A stretch of DNA of 37,865 nucleotides from JBEBGV01 sp040081265 (GCA_040081265.1 JBEBGV010000046.1:1-37865), one strand, 5' to 3'; positions 1 through 8,213 are shown, numbered from the stretch's first letter. Made by a program: numbers and translations. The notes: generated by a model not told the origin, from the sequence alone.

Positions 1-485
1 CCCCCGCCCTGCTGACGAACGGTGAATTCGGTCTCCTTGCGTTCAGGAACCTGACCTTCAGGCCTGGGCAGCGTGGCGCGAATCAGCCGGCGATGAACCG
101 GGCCATCGTCTTCACGCTCGTGCGGCGCAACCGGCTCCGCGTCGAGCGGTTCCAGTGCCTCGGTTACGAGTTCCGATGTCTCGATGTCTACCTCGAGCAT
201 TGAGGCGTCATCGGCCTCGTCCGCGACCTCGATCGTTTCGGCAGGTTCGGGACGCCGCGCACGCGGCGCCTCGGCGGCCTCACCCACCAGCGCGCCGGCC
301 TCCTTGCGTCGGCGGGGCGCTGGGACCTTGGCCTGCTTGTATTCGTGATCGGCGTCGCAGGTCGAGCACCTGGTCTGTTTCACGTCGTCCTCAATCATGG
401 CTACGACGACATGATTGGTCACCCGGCGCTCGCGCGGGCAGTAGTCATCCAGAATGTCACCGAGCCGAAGCCGGCGCTGCTCCAT
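1..485 (-). CDS. Hypothetical protein, N-terminal 161 residues (runs off left edge)
   Basis: An open frame starts with ATG at 485 and stays open to the window edge, so the C-terminus is missing. A ribosome binding site (GGGGGA) lies about 5 bases before the ATG. The first 50 residues look like a small folded domain: LGDILDDYC at 8-16, then a hydrophobic stretch, then a CSTC pair (Cys40, Cys43). With Cys16 this could bind a metal, in the manner of a zinc ribbon. Residues 50-150 are rich in Glu, Ala, Pro and Arg and probably disordered. I do not recognise the family and assign no function. It is the last gene on the minus strand here, separated from argH by a terminator, so it is probably transcribed on its own. 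Confidence 0.7.
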   Translation of the reverse strand, partial: MEQRRLRLGDILDDYCPRERRVTNHVVVAMIEDDVKQTRCSTCDADHEYKQAKVPAPRRRKEAGALVGEAAEAPRARRPEPAETIEVADEADDASMLEVDIETSELVTEALEPLDAEPVAPHEREDDGPVHRRLIRATLPRPEGQVPERKETEFTVRQQGG

Positions 486-563
486 CAAATTCCCCCGGGA
501 CGGTACGTATCAGGCGGGATCGCCGTGTACCAAGGTACGCCTGCACCGCGTGCCGACGGGCAC

Positions 564-585
564 CACTTTGCAAGCCTGCAAAGTG
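564..585. repeat. Perfect inverted repeat, 9-bp arms, 4-base spacer, upstream of the gene at 1-485
   Basis: CACTTTGCA at 564-572 is followed by AGCC and the exact reverse complement TGCAAAGTG at 577-585. It lies 79 bases upstream of the ATG at 485, between that gene and the argH terminator. The gene-free stretch 486-652 also holds the direct repeat GTGTACCAA (525-533 and 583-591) and a GTACC/GGTAC inverted pair (527-538). The size and position fit an operator for a dimeric repressor, but a plain hairpin is possible. No convincing promoter hexamers were found. Confidence 0.55.
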
Positions 586-599
586 TACCAAATCCCCTC

Positions 600-628
600 A
601 AAAAACCGTAGAGCGGACGTTCCGCCCT
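600..628 (-). terminator. Rho-independent terminator after argH
   Basis: Reading the minus strand, an 8-bp stem AGGGCGGA/TCCGCTCT (one G-T wobble) with a 3-base loop at 610-628 is followed after four bases by six T residues at 600-605. It sits 24 bases beyond the argH stop codon and would end the argR-argH transcript. Confidence 0.7.
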
Positions 629-652
629 CATAAAGCCGGCCCAGACGGCGGT

Positions 653-2050
653 TCAGGCCGGCTGGACCACCTCGACATAGACGCGCGCCAGCCAGGCACG
701 ACTTTCCTCGATAGCCGCCCGCACGGCTGCTGGGTTGGTCGACTGCGGCGTGCGCTTGGCCTGTACCGATGCCAGCGCCGTGGCCGCCTGCGGAGCATCG
801 TTACCGAACAACTCACTGGCTTCCCGCCACTCGGCCAGGGTGAGCTGGCTGAAGTCACGCCCTTCCGCCAGCAGCCGGCGCACCATTGCACCCACGACCT
901 CGTGGGCGCGACGGAACGGCATCCCTCGCGACACAAGATAGTCGGCCACGTCGGTGGCAAGCAACAGTCCAGATGCTGCGATACTGGCACGCGCTTCGTT
1001 GACCGACAGCGAGGTCACGACCGCGCGTGCGGCACCGAGCGAGACCTTGAGCGTGGCTTCGGCGTCGAAGACCGCTTCCTTGTCTTCCTGGAGGTCCTTG
1101 TTATACCCGCTGGGAAGACCCTTCATCGTCACCAGCCAGCCGGTGAGACGTCCAACCGCCCGACCCGTCTTGCCACGGACGAGTTCCAGCGGATCCGGGT
1201 TCTTCTTCTGCGGCATCATGCTGCTGCCGGTCGCCGCCGAATCGGCCAGATCGAAAAAGCCGTGCTCCTCGCCAGTGAAGATGATGAGGTCTTCCGCCAG
1301 CCGGCTGAGATGCACCATCGCCAGGGACACCGCGAACAGGAACGACGCCACGAAATCGCGATCCGACGAGGCATCCATGCTGTTGGACACGACGCGGGAA
1401 AACCCCAGCGCCTCGGCCATCTGCCTGGTGTCAACCGCATAGCTTGTCCCGGCAATGGCGCCGGAGCCGAGGGTGAGCGCGTCCGCGTCGTCGGCGGCTG
1501 TCGTCAGTCGCTGGAAGTCACGCCTGATGGCGGACGCATGCGCGAGAAAGAAGTGGGCGACCAGCACCGGCTGCGCGCGACGCAGATGCGTGTAGGACGG
1601 CATCAGCGCATCGCCGGCCGTGGCGGCCTGCTCGACCAGCGCTTCAATCACCGACGCCAGCGCGGTCTGCAGCAGCGGGATCCGTCTCCGGAGGTAGAGC
1701 CGAAGGTCGAGCGAGACCTGCTCGTTGCGGGAACGGCCGGTGTGCAGCCGACGGCCAGCGTCGCCGACTCGTTCAACCAGCTTGCGCTCGACGAAGCTGT
1801 GTACGTCCTCATCGGGACCGGAGACGAACGCGACATCACGCCGGCCTTCTGCCAGGATGTCATGCAGCGCCGACACGATGGCGCCGTGGTCGTCTGCAGA
1901 CAGGACGCCGGCACGCGCCAGCGCATCTGCCCACGCAAGACTTCCCGTGACATCGTCTTCGAAAAGGGCGCGATCGAACCCGAAAGAAATGCCGAAGTCG
2001 AAGGCGGCAGGATCAGGCGCCGTATCGAACCGGCCAGACCAGAGCGTCAT
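653..2050 (-). CDS. argH: Argininosuccinate lyase
   Basis: Catalyses the last step of arginine synthesis, splitting argininosuccinate to arginine and fumarate in the cytoplasm. At 465 residues it has the family's usual length. Visible motifs: LHTGRSRNEQ at 102-111, the catalytic-His segment YTHLRRAQP around His155, and the fumarase/aspartase signature GSSMMPQKKNPD at 275-286 with its catalytic serine. The start ATG at 2050 overlaps the stop of the upstream ArgG-like gene by four bases (ATGA), so translation is probably coupled. It is the last gene of argR-(argG remnant)-argH and is followed by a terminator. No key residue looks missing. The family call is secure. Confidence 0.97.
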   Translation of the reverse strand: MTLWSGRFDTAPDPAAFDFGISFGFDRALFEDDVTGSLAWADALARAGVLSADDHGAIVSALHDILAEGRRDVAFVSGPDEDVHSFVERKLVERVGDAGRRLHTGRSRNEQVSLDLRLYLRRRIPLLQTALASVIEALVEQAATAGDALMPSYTHLRRAQPVLVAHFFLAHASAIRRDFQRLTTAADDADALTLGSGAIAGTSYAVDTRQMAEALGFSRVVSNSMDASSDRDFVASFLFAVSLAMVHLSRLAEDLIIFTGEEHGFFDLADSAATGSSMMPQKKNPDPLELVRGKTGRAVGRLTGWLVTMKGLPSGYNKDLQEDKEAVFDAEATLKVSLGAARAVVTSLSVNEARASIAASGLLLATDVADYLVSRGMPFRRAHEVVGAMVRRLLAEGRDFSQLTLAEWREASELFGNDAPQAATALASVQAKRTPQSTNPAAVRAAIEESRAWLARVYVEVVQPA

Positions 2051-2376
2051 GGATGATGAAGGAGTGCGGACGGCAGGACACTGACCACGATCTGCTCACC
2101 CTGGTGGAGCTTCATCCGCACGACCCCTGTGTCAGCGTGGTCAGCACCGGCAGCCAGGGCAGCGCGGGCATGGCTCAGCACCAGGTCGGCAAGCGATGAG
2201 GCCATCAGGCGGGCGTCGGCCAGCAATCCGATGCCGTGGTCGGCGGCGATCGTGGACAGGCTTTCATTCAGCTCGGGAAGCGGCATGGCAATGCCGTTCA
2301 CGGCGACCGGAATCCCCTGTTCAAACGCCAGCTCGATGTGAGCGGGCACGTCGGCCATCTGTGCGAATCGGAACAT
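2047..2376 (-). CDS. ArgG C-terminal-domain remnant (no synthetase domain)
   Basis: This 109-residue product resembles pieces of the C-terminal half of argininosuccinate synthase. Residues 10-50 (HIELAFEQGIPVAVNG, then a leucine-rich segment ending DHGIG) match the ArgG segment around FExGxPVxxNG and HGVGR. Residues 80-105 (DTGVVRMKLHQGE) match the ArgG TGxxRLKLxKG strand. The ATP-pyrophosphatase domain with its SGGLDTS loop is absent, and so is the ENR/SRxVYExP block that binds substrate, so it cannot be catalytic alone. The gene looks translated: AGGGGA lies 6 bases before ATG 2376, it begins 9 bases after argR, and it overlaps argH by 4 bases. It could be a decayed argG held for coupling, or a subunit partnering an ArgG encoded elsewhere. 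The resemblance was judged by eye. Confidence 0.7.
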   Translation of the reverse strand: MFRFAQMADVPAHIELAFEQGIPVAVNGIAMPLPELNESLSTIAADHGIGLLADARLMASSLADLVLSHARAALAAGADHADTGVVRMKLHQGEQIVVSVLPSALLHHP

Positions 2377-2385
2377 GCGGATCCC

Positions 2386-2865
2386 CTAGGAAGCCTTTCT
2401 CTGCGCGGTGACGGACTCGAGCCTGCGAATCAGCGCTTTGGCGCGGCGGGCATCCGCCGCAATCACGAGGATGGTGTCCTCGCCCGCCACGGTACCGACC
2501 ACCTCGGGCAGGTGCGCCTGATCGAGCGCCACACACAGGGCCTGTGCCTGTCCGAGACCGGTGTTGATGACGATCAACTGCTGCACCCGCGTCATGCGCG
2601 GCTGATACTCGACCAGCGCACGCTGCAGGGCAGACGACTGTGCCACGCTGGCCACGGTGGTCGGTGCCGGCGAACGATAGCCGCCCTCGGGACCTCCTTT
2701 GACGAGCCCGAGCTCGCGGATGTCGCGCGACAACGTTGCCTGTGTCACGTCGAATCCGGCCGCGCGCAGGCGTCGCCGCAGCTGTTCCTGACTGCGCACC
2801 GATTCGCGCTCCAGCGTCTGGAGAATGACGGCCTGTCGCCGGGCTTTCATGCGTGAATCGAGCAT
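2386..2865 (-). CDS. argR: Arginine repressor ArgR
   Basis: A 159-residue ArgR/AhrC-type regulator. The N-terminal winged helix-turn-helix spans about 6-70 and includes the characteristic segment FDVTQATLSRDIRELGLVK. The C-terminal hexamerisation and arginine-binding domain (about 85-155) carries the GTVAGEDTILVI strand seen in the family, with the Gly-Asp motif that contacts arginine. The start at 2865 has AAGGA about 8 bases upstream; an in-frame ATG five codons later is an alternative. It is the first gene of the minus-strand operon and faces argC across 66 bases that contain an ARG box. It therefore probably represses both arms of the arginine locus and itself. Confidence 0.95.
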   Translation of the reverse strand: MLDSRMKARRQAVILQTLERESVRSQEQLRRRLRAAGFDVTQATLSRDIRELGLVKGGPEGGYRSPAPTTVASVAQSSALQRALVEYQPRMTRVQQLIVINTGLGQAQALCVALDQAHLPEVVGTVAGEDTILVIAADARRAKALIRRLESVTAQRKAS

Positions 2866-2875
2866 ACACCAGTCC

Positions 2876-2910
2876 TTGACTGTTTATGCAGTCGAATGTA
2901 TAAATATTCT
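2876..2910 (+). promoter_or_regulatory. argC promoter with overlapping ARG box
   Basis: TTGACT at 2876-2881 and TATAAA at 2899-2904 are separated by exactly 17 bases, a near-consensus housekeeping promoter with its start near 2911. An ARG-box-like sequence, TGTATAAATATTCT at 2897-2910, matches 8 of the 10 fixed positions of the E. coli half-site palindrome TGAAT-N4-ATTCA and covers the -10. A second inverted repeat, GACTG-N6-CAGTC (2878-2893), lies over the spacer. ArgR bound here would block RNA polymerase. Confidence 0.75.
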
Positions 2911-2931
2911 TTCCTTGATCAACGAGAGACG

Positions 2932-3972
2932 ATGCCCATAGCAGCCCCCTCTGCCTCCGGTTCGGCCGTGCCGTCACCGGCGGCACCCCTTGCGCGCGTC
3001 GCGGTCGCCGGCGCCACCGGCTACGCCGGCCAGGAACTGGTGCGCCTGCTGGCGCGCCACCCGCTGGTGACATTGACGATGGCGATGTCGTCGGCCGCGA
3101 CGAGCACACCGCGCGCGCTGCCGGGCCTGGCGCGGATCTGGGACGAACCGGTCACGCCCCTCGACATCGACCGCCTGGTGGCTGGCGCCGATGTGGTCTT
3201 CCTCGCCCTGCCCGAGGCGGCCTCCGCCGAGGTCGGCCCCGTACTCCTCGAGCGCGGCGTGCGCGTCATCGATCTGTCGGGCGCATTCCGCATCCGCAAC
3301 GATGCCGATCGGACGCGCTGGTATCCGGCGACGGCGAACCTCCCGGCTGGAGTCGTCTACGGGCTCTCAGAGCGCCACGCCGATGCCATCCGCAGCGCCC
3401 GGCTGGTGTCATGCCCGGGCTGCTACCCCACGGCCGCCCTGCTGGCAATCGAACCGCTCGCCGACGCCGGGCTCGTGCAGGGCGCCGTCGTGGTCGATGC
3501 CAAGTCGGGCATTTCAGGCGCCGGCAAGTCCCCGACCGAGCGCACGCACTTTTCCGAGAATCATGGCAGCGTCGCCGCGTACGGCATCTTCTCCCATCGG
3601 CACACCGCCGAGATCGAGCAGGAGCTCGCGCGAGTCGTCACGTTCGTCCCGCACCTGGTACCCCTCGACCGCGGGATTCTCGAAACGATCTACCTGAACC
3701 TCACCCCGGGCACCACCGACGCGCAGATCTCAGACGTCATGCACCGCGCCTACGCCAACGCGCCGTTTGTCCGCCTGACCGGCGGCAGTCTGCCCGAGAT
3801 CAAGCACGTCGCGCACACCAATTTCTGCGACATCGGGTGGAAGGTGGACCCGGCCAGTGGACGTGCGGTGCTCGTGTCGGTGCTCGACAACCTGATCAAG
3901 GGTGCGGCCGGCCAGGGTGTGCAGAACCTCAACATCCTGCTCGGCATCGACGAGCGCACAGGTCTGCTGTGA
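2932..3972 (+). CDS. argC: N-acetyl-gamma-glutamyl-phosphate reductase
   Basis: Reduces N-acetylglutamyl phosphate to the semialdehyde with NADPH, the third step of arginine synthesis. The 346-residue product shows the Rossmann dinucleotide loop VAGATGYAGQE (about 25-35), the active-site segment CPGCYPTA with catalytic Cys164, and the conserved SGISGAGKSP and YGIFSHRHTAEIEQE segments. I start it at ATG 2932 (MPIAAPS). An in-frame ATG at 2896 lies upstream of the predicted transcription start (about 2911) and inside the promoter, so it cannot be used from that promoter. A GAGAGA stretch precedes the chosen start. It is the first gene of argC-argB-argD-argJ-argF, and its stop overlaps argB. Confidence 0.96.
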   Translation: MPIAAPSASGSAVPSPAAPLARVAVAGATGYAGQELVRLLARHPLVTLTMAMSSAATSTPRALPGLARIWDEPVTPLDIDRLVAGADVVFLALPEAASAEVGPVLLERGVRVIDLSGAFRIRNDADRTRWYPATANLPAGVVYGLSERHADAIRSARLVSCPGCYPTAALLAIEPLADAGLVQGAVVVDAKSGISGAGKSPTERTHFSENHGSVAAYGIFSHRHTAEIEQELARVVTFVPHLVPLDRGILETIYLNLTPGTTDAQISDVMHRAYANAPFVRLTGGSLPEIKHVAHTNFCDIGWKVDPASGRAVLVSVLDNLIKGAAGQGVQNLNILLGIDERTGLL

Positions 3973-4799
3973 GTCGAGCCGCGAAGGCACCTCGGCAGCC
4001 CGTCGTCTTGAAGCTGGGCGGGGAGCTGCTGGAGCAGCCCGACGACATCGCCCGGGTCGCGAAGGGCATAGCGGCGCTCGCCCGACAGGCCCCGCTGGTG
4101 GTGGTCCATGGCGGAGGGCGCGAGATCGACGCGGCCCTCGCCACGGCGGGCATTCCCAAGCGGCAGGTTGACGGGCTGCGTGTCACCGACGCCCCCACCC
4201 TCGACGTCGTCGTCGCCGTCCTCGCCGGAGCCATCAACACGCGACTGGTGTCGGCGGTGCGCAAGGCGGGCGGGCGTCCCGTCGGTTTGACCGGCGCGGA
4301 TGCAGCGGTCGCCGTCGTCAGACGGGCAGCACCGATGACATCCATTGCCGGGGACACGGTGGACCTGGGACTGGTCGGTGCGCCGGTCGCGGGATCTGAA
4401 CCGGAGTTGCTGCGTCACCTGCTCAAGGCGGGATACACCCCCATTGTGGCGTGCATCGGCGCAACCCGGTCGGGAGAACTCTTGAACGTCAACGCCGATA
4501 CGCTGGCATCGCATCTGGCCGCCGCACTCGGTGCGCGCCGTCTCGTGATTGCCGGTGGTACGGCAGGCGTACTGGATGAGGCGGGACAGACGATTCCACG
4601 GTTGACGACCCGCGCTGCCGGTGCGCTGATCCGGCAGGGCGTGGCCAACAAGGGGATGGTGGCGAAGCTCGAAGCGTGCCGGACGGCGTTGCGCCGCGGC
4701 GTGGGTGACGTCATCATCGCAAACGGGCGCGTGGCTCTTTTCCAGGCAATGGCGACACGCGATCCCCTCGGTAATGCCTGCACACAGGTAGTGCGATGA
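3969..4799 (+). CDS. argB: Acetylglutamate kinase
   Basis: Phosphorylates N-acetylglutamate, the usual feedback-controlled step of the pathway. I place the start at GTG 3969, overlapping the argC stop as GTGA, giving 276 residues. The frame is open further upstream, but that part is only the shadow of argC. Amino-acid-kinase motifs visible: VVLKLGGELLE at 12-22 (phosphate-binding Lys15), VVVHGGGREID at 44-54, DGLRVTD at 68-74, and a C-terminal VNADTLASHLAAAL segment followed by LVIAGGTAGVLD. It lacks the long N-terminal helix typical of hexameric arginine-sensitive enzymes, so control may be mainly through ArgR; that is inference. Its stop overlaps argD by four bases. Confidence 0.95.
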   Translation: MSRAAKAPRQPVVLKLGGELLEQPDDIARVAKGIAALARQAPLVVVHGGGREIDAALATAGIPKRQVDGLRVTDAPTLDVVVAVLAGAINTRLVSAVRKAGGRPVGLTGADAAVAVVRRAAPMTSIAGDTVDLGLVGAPVAGSEPELLRHLLKAGYTPIVACIGATRSGELLNVNADTLASHLAAALGARRLVIAGGTAGVLDEAGQTIPRLTTRAAGALIRQGVANKGMVAKLEACRTALRRGVGDVIIANGRVALFQAMATRDPLGNACTQVVR

Positions 4800-6004
4800 C
4801 GACACTCGGTGAAATCCAGGCGCGCGAGTCGCGCCATGTGCTCAAGACCTACACCAGGCAACCCCTCGCCTTCGTCCGTGGTTCCGGACCTCGTCTCTGG
4901 GACGTTGACGGCCGCGAGTACCTCGACCTGGTTTCCGGGATTGGCGTCGCCTCGCTCGGTCACGCGCACCCCGGACTTGCGGCAGCCATCGCCGATCAGG
5001 CGTCGACGCTGCTCCACACGTCGAACCTCTACTATCACCCCTTCCAGGCTGAGGCTGCGGAGCGCCTGACCCAGCTCTCGGGCCTCCCGCGCGTGTTCTT
5101 CTGCAACAGCGGCACCGAGGCGGTTGAGGCGTGCCTCAAGTTCGCCCGCCGATACTGGTTCACGCACGGCACACCCCGTCCTGAATTTGTCGCCGTGACC
5201 AACGGTTTTTCGGGACGGACCTTTGGCGCGTTGTCGGTCACGCACGACGAACACTACCGCACGCCATTCCAGCCTCTCCTCGGGCCGGTGACGTTCGTCG
5301 ACTTCGACAAGCCTGAGATGCTGGCGACGGCTGTCACCAGCCGTACCGCCGCAATCATCGCCGAGCCGATTCAGGGTGAAGGCGGCGTGCGGCCGATGCC
5401 CCAGGCCTTTGCCGACGCTCTGCGCGACGTCTGCGCGAAGACGGGAACGCTATATATCGCCGACGAAGTGCAGTCAGGCCTGGGCCGCACGGGGATGGGA
5501 TTTCGCTTCCAGACACTCGGCCTGGCCCCCGATCTCGTGTCGGTGGGAAAGGCGCTGGGCGGTGGCGTTCCCGTCGGCGCGGCGCTGATCTCGCAGAAGG
5601 TTGCAGACACGATCTCGGCTGGCGACCACGGGACGACCTACGGCGGCAACCTGCTCTCCACGCGTGCCGCCGCGTTCTTCCTCGCCCAGCTCACCGAAGG
5701 CGGCCTTCTGGAACACGTGCGCCACGTCGGCGCCCACTTCGAGCGGCGCCTGCGTGCGCTCGCGCTTCAGCACCCGATCATCACCGAAGTGCGCGGGGCA
5801 GGCCTGATGTGGGGATTGCAGCTCAGCACCGACGCGACCCCGGTCATCGACGGCGCTCGTGAACGGGGCCTCCTGGTCAACCGCACCCAGAACAGCGTGG
5901 TGCGCATGTTGCCGCCGCTGACGATTGAAACGGCGGACCTCGACAGAGCCGTTGATGTGCTCGACAGCGTTCTGGCCTCGGTGCCCACGGAGGTGCACGC
6001 GTAA
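4796..6004 (+). CDS. argD: Acetylornithine aminotransferase
   Basis: A class-III PLP aminotransferase of 402 residues, turning N-acetylglutamate semialdehyde into N-acetylornithine with glutamate. The PLP lysine is Lys252 in SVGKALGGG. Asp223 in IADEVQSGLGRTG contacts the pyridine nitrogen, and NSGTEAVEACLKFAR (104-118) is the phosphate-binding segment. The start overlaps argB as ATGA and the stop TAA overlaps the argJ ATG by one base, so the genes form one tightly coupled operon. Related enzymes also act on succinyl-ornithine or succinyl-diaminopimelate; the operon context favours the arginine role. Confidence 0.96.
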   Translation: MTTLGEIQARESRHVLKTYTRQPLAFVRGSGPRLWDVDGREYLDLVSGIGVASLGHAHPGLAAAIADQASTLLHTSNLYYHPFQAEAAERLTQLSGLPRVFFCNSGTEAVEACLKFARRYWFTHGTPRPEFVAVTNGFSGRTFGALSVTHDEHYRTPFQPLLGPVTFVDFDKPEMLATAVTSRTAAIIAEPIQGEGGVRPMPQAFADALRDVCAKTGTLYIADEVQSGLGRTGMGFRFQTLGLAPDLVSVGKALGGGVPVGAALISQKVADTISAGDHGTTYGGNLLSTRAAAFFLAQLTEGGLLEHVRHVGAHFERRLRALALQHPIITEVRGAGLMWGLQLSTDATPVIDGARERGLLVNRTQNSVVRMLPPLTIETADLDRAVDVLDSVLASVPTEVHA

Positions 6005-7242
6005 TGACAACGTCCACCATTCAAGGCGCGACATCCATCGTCGCGGCGAGCGGCGGCGTTGGTGCCGCGCGCGGCTTCCGCTCGTCAGCGGTGCACGCCG
6101 GCGTCAAGAAGGCGGCTGGCGCCCTCGATCTGGCGATCATTGCCGCGGATCGGCCGGTCCCGGCTGCGGCGCTCTTCACGACCAACCTGGCGCAAGCCGC
6201 CCCTGTACTACTGTCCAAGGCGCACCTGGATCAGGCGCACTCGATGATTCAGGCGATCGTCGTCAACGCGGGCTGTGCCAACGCCTGCACCGCCGACCGC
6301 GGCATGGACGATGCGGCCCGGATGGCAGGCGACGTTGCAGCCGCCCTCGGATGCTCCGCGAGTCAAGTGCTGGTCGCATCGACCGGGGTCATCGGCGTGG
6401 CCTTGCCGATCGACAAGATTTCGGCCGGGATTGCCACGGCAGCGCGCGACCTCGCCAGGGGGCGCGGTGGCGATACAGCCAGGGCGATCATGACCACCGA
6501 TCCGTTTCCCAAGGAATACGCGGTCACGGTTGAGACATCGCGCGGGTCGTTCATTGTCGGTGGCACCGCGAAAGGGTCCGGCATGATTGAGCCGAACATG
6601 GCCACCATGCTCGGGTTCCTCACCACGGATGCTCAGGTCACGCCTGCCCTGCTCCACCGCGCACTGCTGGAGTCGGCGGAAGACACCTTCAACGCGATTA
6701 CCGTCGACGGCGAGTGTTCAACCAACGACTCCCTGTTCGCGCTCGCGTCCGGAGACAGCGGCGTGGTCATCGACGAAGACTCGTACCAGGCACTGCTCGA
6801 TGGGCTGCTCGCGGTCTCGCGGGAGCTGGCACTGGGCATCGTGCGCGGCGGTGAAGGTGCCACCAAGCTCATCTCGGTCACGGTGTTCGACGCGCGCACC
6901 AGGGACGATGCCCGTCGCGTAGCCAGAACAATTGCCAACTCTCCGCTGGTCAAGACCGCGGTGCACGGCGCCGATCCCAACTGGGGACGGATTGTCGCCG
7001 CCTCCGGCCGAGCCGGCGTGCCCTTCGACGTCAGCCGGGCCACTGTTCACGTCGGCGGCATCCTGCTCTTCGAGAATGGACTTCCGCACGACGATGCCGC
7101 CCCCGACGCAGCCGAGTACCTCAAGGGCAGCGAGATAGACATACAGGTGCGGCTCGGCACCGGTGGCGGGCGGCAGGCCACCGTCTATGGTTGCGACCTG
7201 AGCGCTGAATACGTGCGCATCAACGGCGAGTATCGGACGTAG
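6004..7242 (+). CDS. argJ: Glutamate N-acetyltransferase / ornithine acetyltransferase
   Basis: Moves the acetyl group from N-acetylornithine to glutamate, closing the acetyl cycle; bifunctional forms also use acetyl-CoA. The 412-residue precursor carries the autoprocessing site KGSGMIEPNMATML, with the nucleophile expected at Thr201 after cleavage of Ala200-Thr201 into alpha and beta chains. NAGCANACT (88-96), STGVIG (126-131) and DPNWGRI are further family segments. With argJ present, argA and argE are not strictly needed. Whether this one accepts acetyl-CoA cannot be read from the sequence. It starts in a one-base overlap with argD and is followed by argF after 9 bases. Confidence 0.96.
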   Translation: MTTSTIQGATSIVAASGGVGAARGFRSSAVHAGVKKAAGALDLAIIAADRPVPAAALFTTNLAQAAPVLLSKAHLDQAHSMIQAIVVNAGCANACTADRGMDDAARMAGDVAAALGCSASQVLVASTGVIGVALPIDKISAGIATAARDLARGRGGDTARAIMTTDPFPKEYAVTVETSRGSFIVGGTAKGSGMIEPNMATMLGFLTTDAQVTPALLHRALLESAEDTFNAITVDGECSTNDSLFALASGDSGVVIDEDSYQALLDGLLAVSRELALGIVRGGEGATKLISVTVFDARTRDDARRVARTIANSPLVKTAVHGADPNWGRIVAASGRAGVPFDVSRATVHVGGILLFENGLPHDDAAPDAAEYLKGSEIDIQVRLGTGGGRQATVYGCDLSAEYVRINGEYRT

Positions 7243-7251
7243 GGCGCGCAG

Positions 7252-8202
7252 ATGGACATCGCCCCACCACCCGCCATCCCGAAGGACTTCCTGTCTGTCG
7301 CCGACCTGAGTTCGGGGGAACTGGTCCGCCTGCTGGAACAGGCTGAGCGATTCAAGGCAGATCGCCTCGCGAGGCGGATCATGTCGCCGCAGCCCCTCGC
7401 CGGGATGCATGTGGCGATGCTCTTCGAGAAGCCGTCACTGCGCACGCGCTCGACCTTCGAGATCGCGGTTCGCGAACTGGGTGGCGACACCCTCAATCTT
7501 TCTCCTGAGTTTGCAGACGGGAAGCGAGAGCCGCTCAAGGACGTCGCGAGAAACCTCGAGCGATGGGTCCATGCACTCGTCATCCGCACATATGGGCAGG
7601 AGAAGGCCGCAACGATTGCGGCCGCCGCTCCCCGCCTCCATGTGGTGAATGCGCTGACTGACGAGGAGCATCCCTGCCAGGCACTCGCCGACATGATGAC
7701 GCTGCGCGAGCGGTGGGGCAGCATGCGAGGCCGCCGACTGGCGTTTGTCGGTGATGGCAATAACGTCGCCACATCGCTTGCACAGGCGGCACTCATGCTC
7801 GGGGTGACCGTCCACGTCGCGTCGCCGGCGGGGTACGCCCTTCCAGACAGGGCCGTGCCTCGGATTGGTGGCCTGGCGCGAGATGGCGCCGAGCTGCGCC
7901 TCTTTTCGGACCCCCGCCAGGCCGTCGCCGGAGTCCATGCCGTCTACACCGACGTCTGGACCTCAATGGGACAGGAAGTGGAAGCCGCCGAGCGAGCACA
8001 TGCGTTCGAGGGTTTCCAGGTCAACGCCAGTCTGATGCAGGAGGCAGCGAAGGACGCGTTGTTCATGCACTGCCTTCCGGCGCACCGGGGCGAAGAAGTC
8101 ACCGCCGACGTGTTCGAGTCTCCCGCTTCGGTGGTCTTCGATCAGGCAGAGAACCGGCTGCATACGCAGAAGGCGCTCCTCGCCCTCCTGCTCTCCTCCT
8201 GA
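7252..8202 (+). CDS. argF: Ornithine carbamoyltransferase
   Basis: Condenses ornithine with carbamoyl phosphate to citrulline. The 316-residue product has the carbamoyl-phosphate motif SLRTR at 62-66 (canonical STRTR), HPCQ at 140-143, the ornithine-loop SMG at 238-240 and the catalytic HCLP at 273-276 with Cys274. The standard DxxxSMG segment (DVWTSMG) favours ornithine rather than N-acetylornithine as substrate. The start ATG 7252 lies 9 bases after argJ and has only a weak GGGCG upstream. It is the last gene of the plus-strand operon and ends 11 bases before the convergent pxpA stop; no T-rich terminator is visible there. Confidence 0.96.
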   Translation: MDIAPPPAIPKDFLSVADLSSGELVRLLEQAERFKADRLARRIMSPQPLAGMHVAMLFEKPSLRTRSTFEIAVRELGGDTLNLSPEFADGKREPLKDVARNLERWVHALVIRTYGQEKAATIAAAAPRLHVVNALTDEEHPCQALADMMTLRERWGSMRGRRLAFVGDGNNVATSLAQAALMLGVTVHVASPAGYALPDRAVPRIGGLARDGAELRLFSDPRQAVAGVHAVYTDVWTSMGQEVEAAERAHAFEGFQVNASLMQEAAKDALFMHCLPAHRGEEVTADVFESPASVVFDQAENRLHTQKALLALLLSS

Positions 8203-8213
8203 CGTTCAGAAAT

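Noticed and set aside
155..2056. Long 633-codon plus-strand open frame
   Set aside because: It is antisense to argH and the left-edge gene; it is Arg/His-rich with no domain, while argH on the other strand has all its motifs. High GC explains it.
2896..2931. Earlier in-frame argC start
   Set aside because: It lies inside the promoter, upstream of the predicted transcript start, and would put a non-family extension on the protein.
2321..3109. 262-codon minus-strand open frame across argR and argC
   Set aside because: Low-complexity Arg/Gly/Pro sequence crossing the divergent promoter; the real genes argR and argC explain the region.
3411..3968. N-terminal extension of argB
   Set aside because: The upstream part of the open frame is a shadow of argC; GTG 3969 gives the normal kinase length and a standard overlap.
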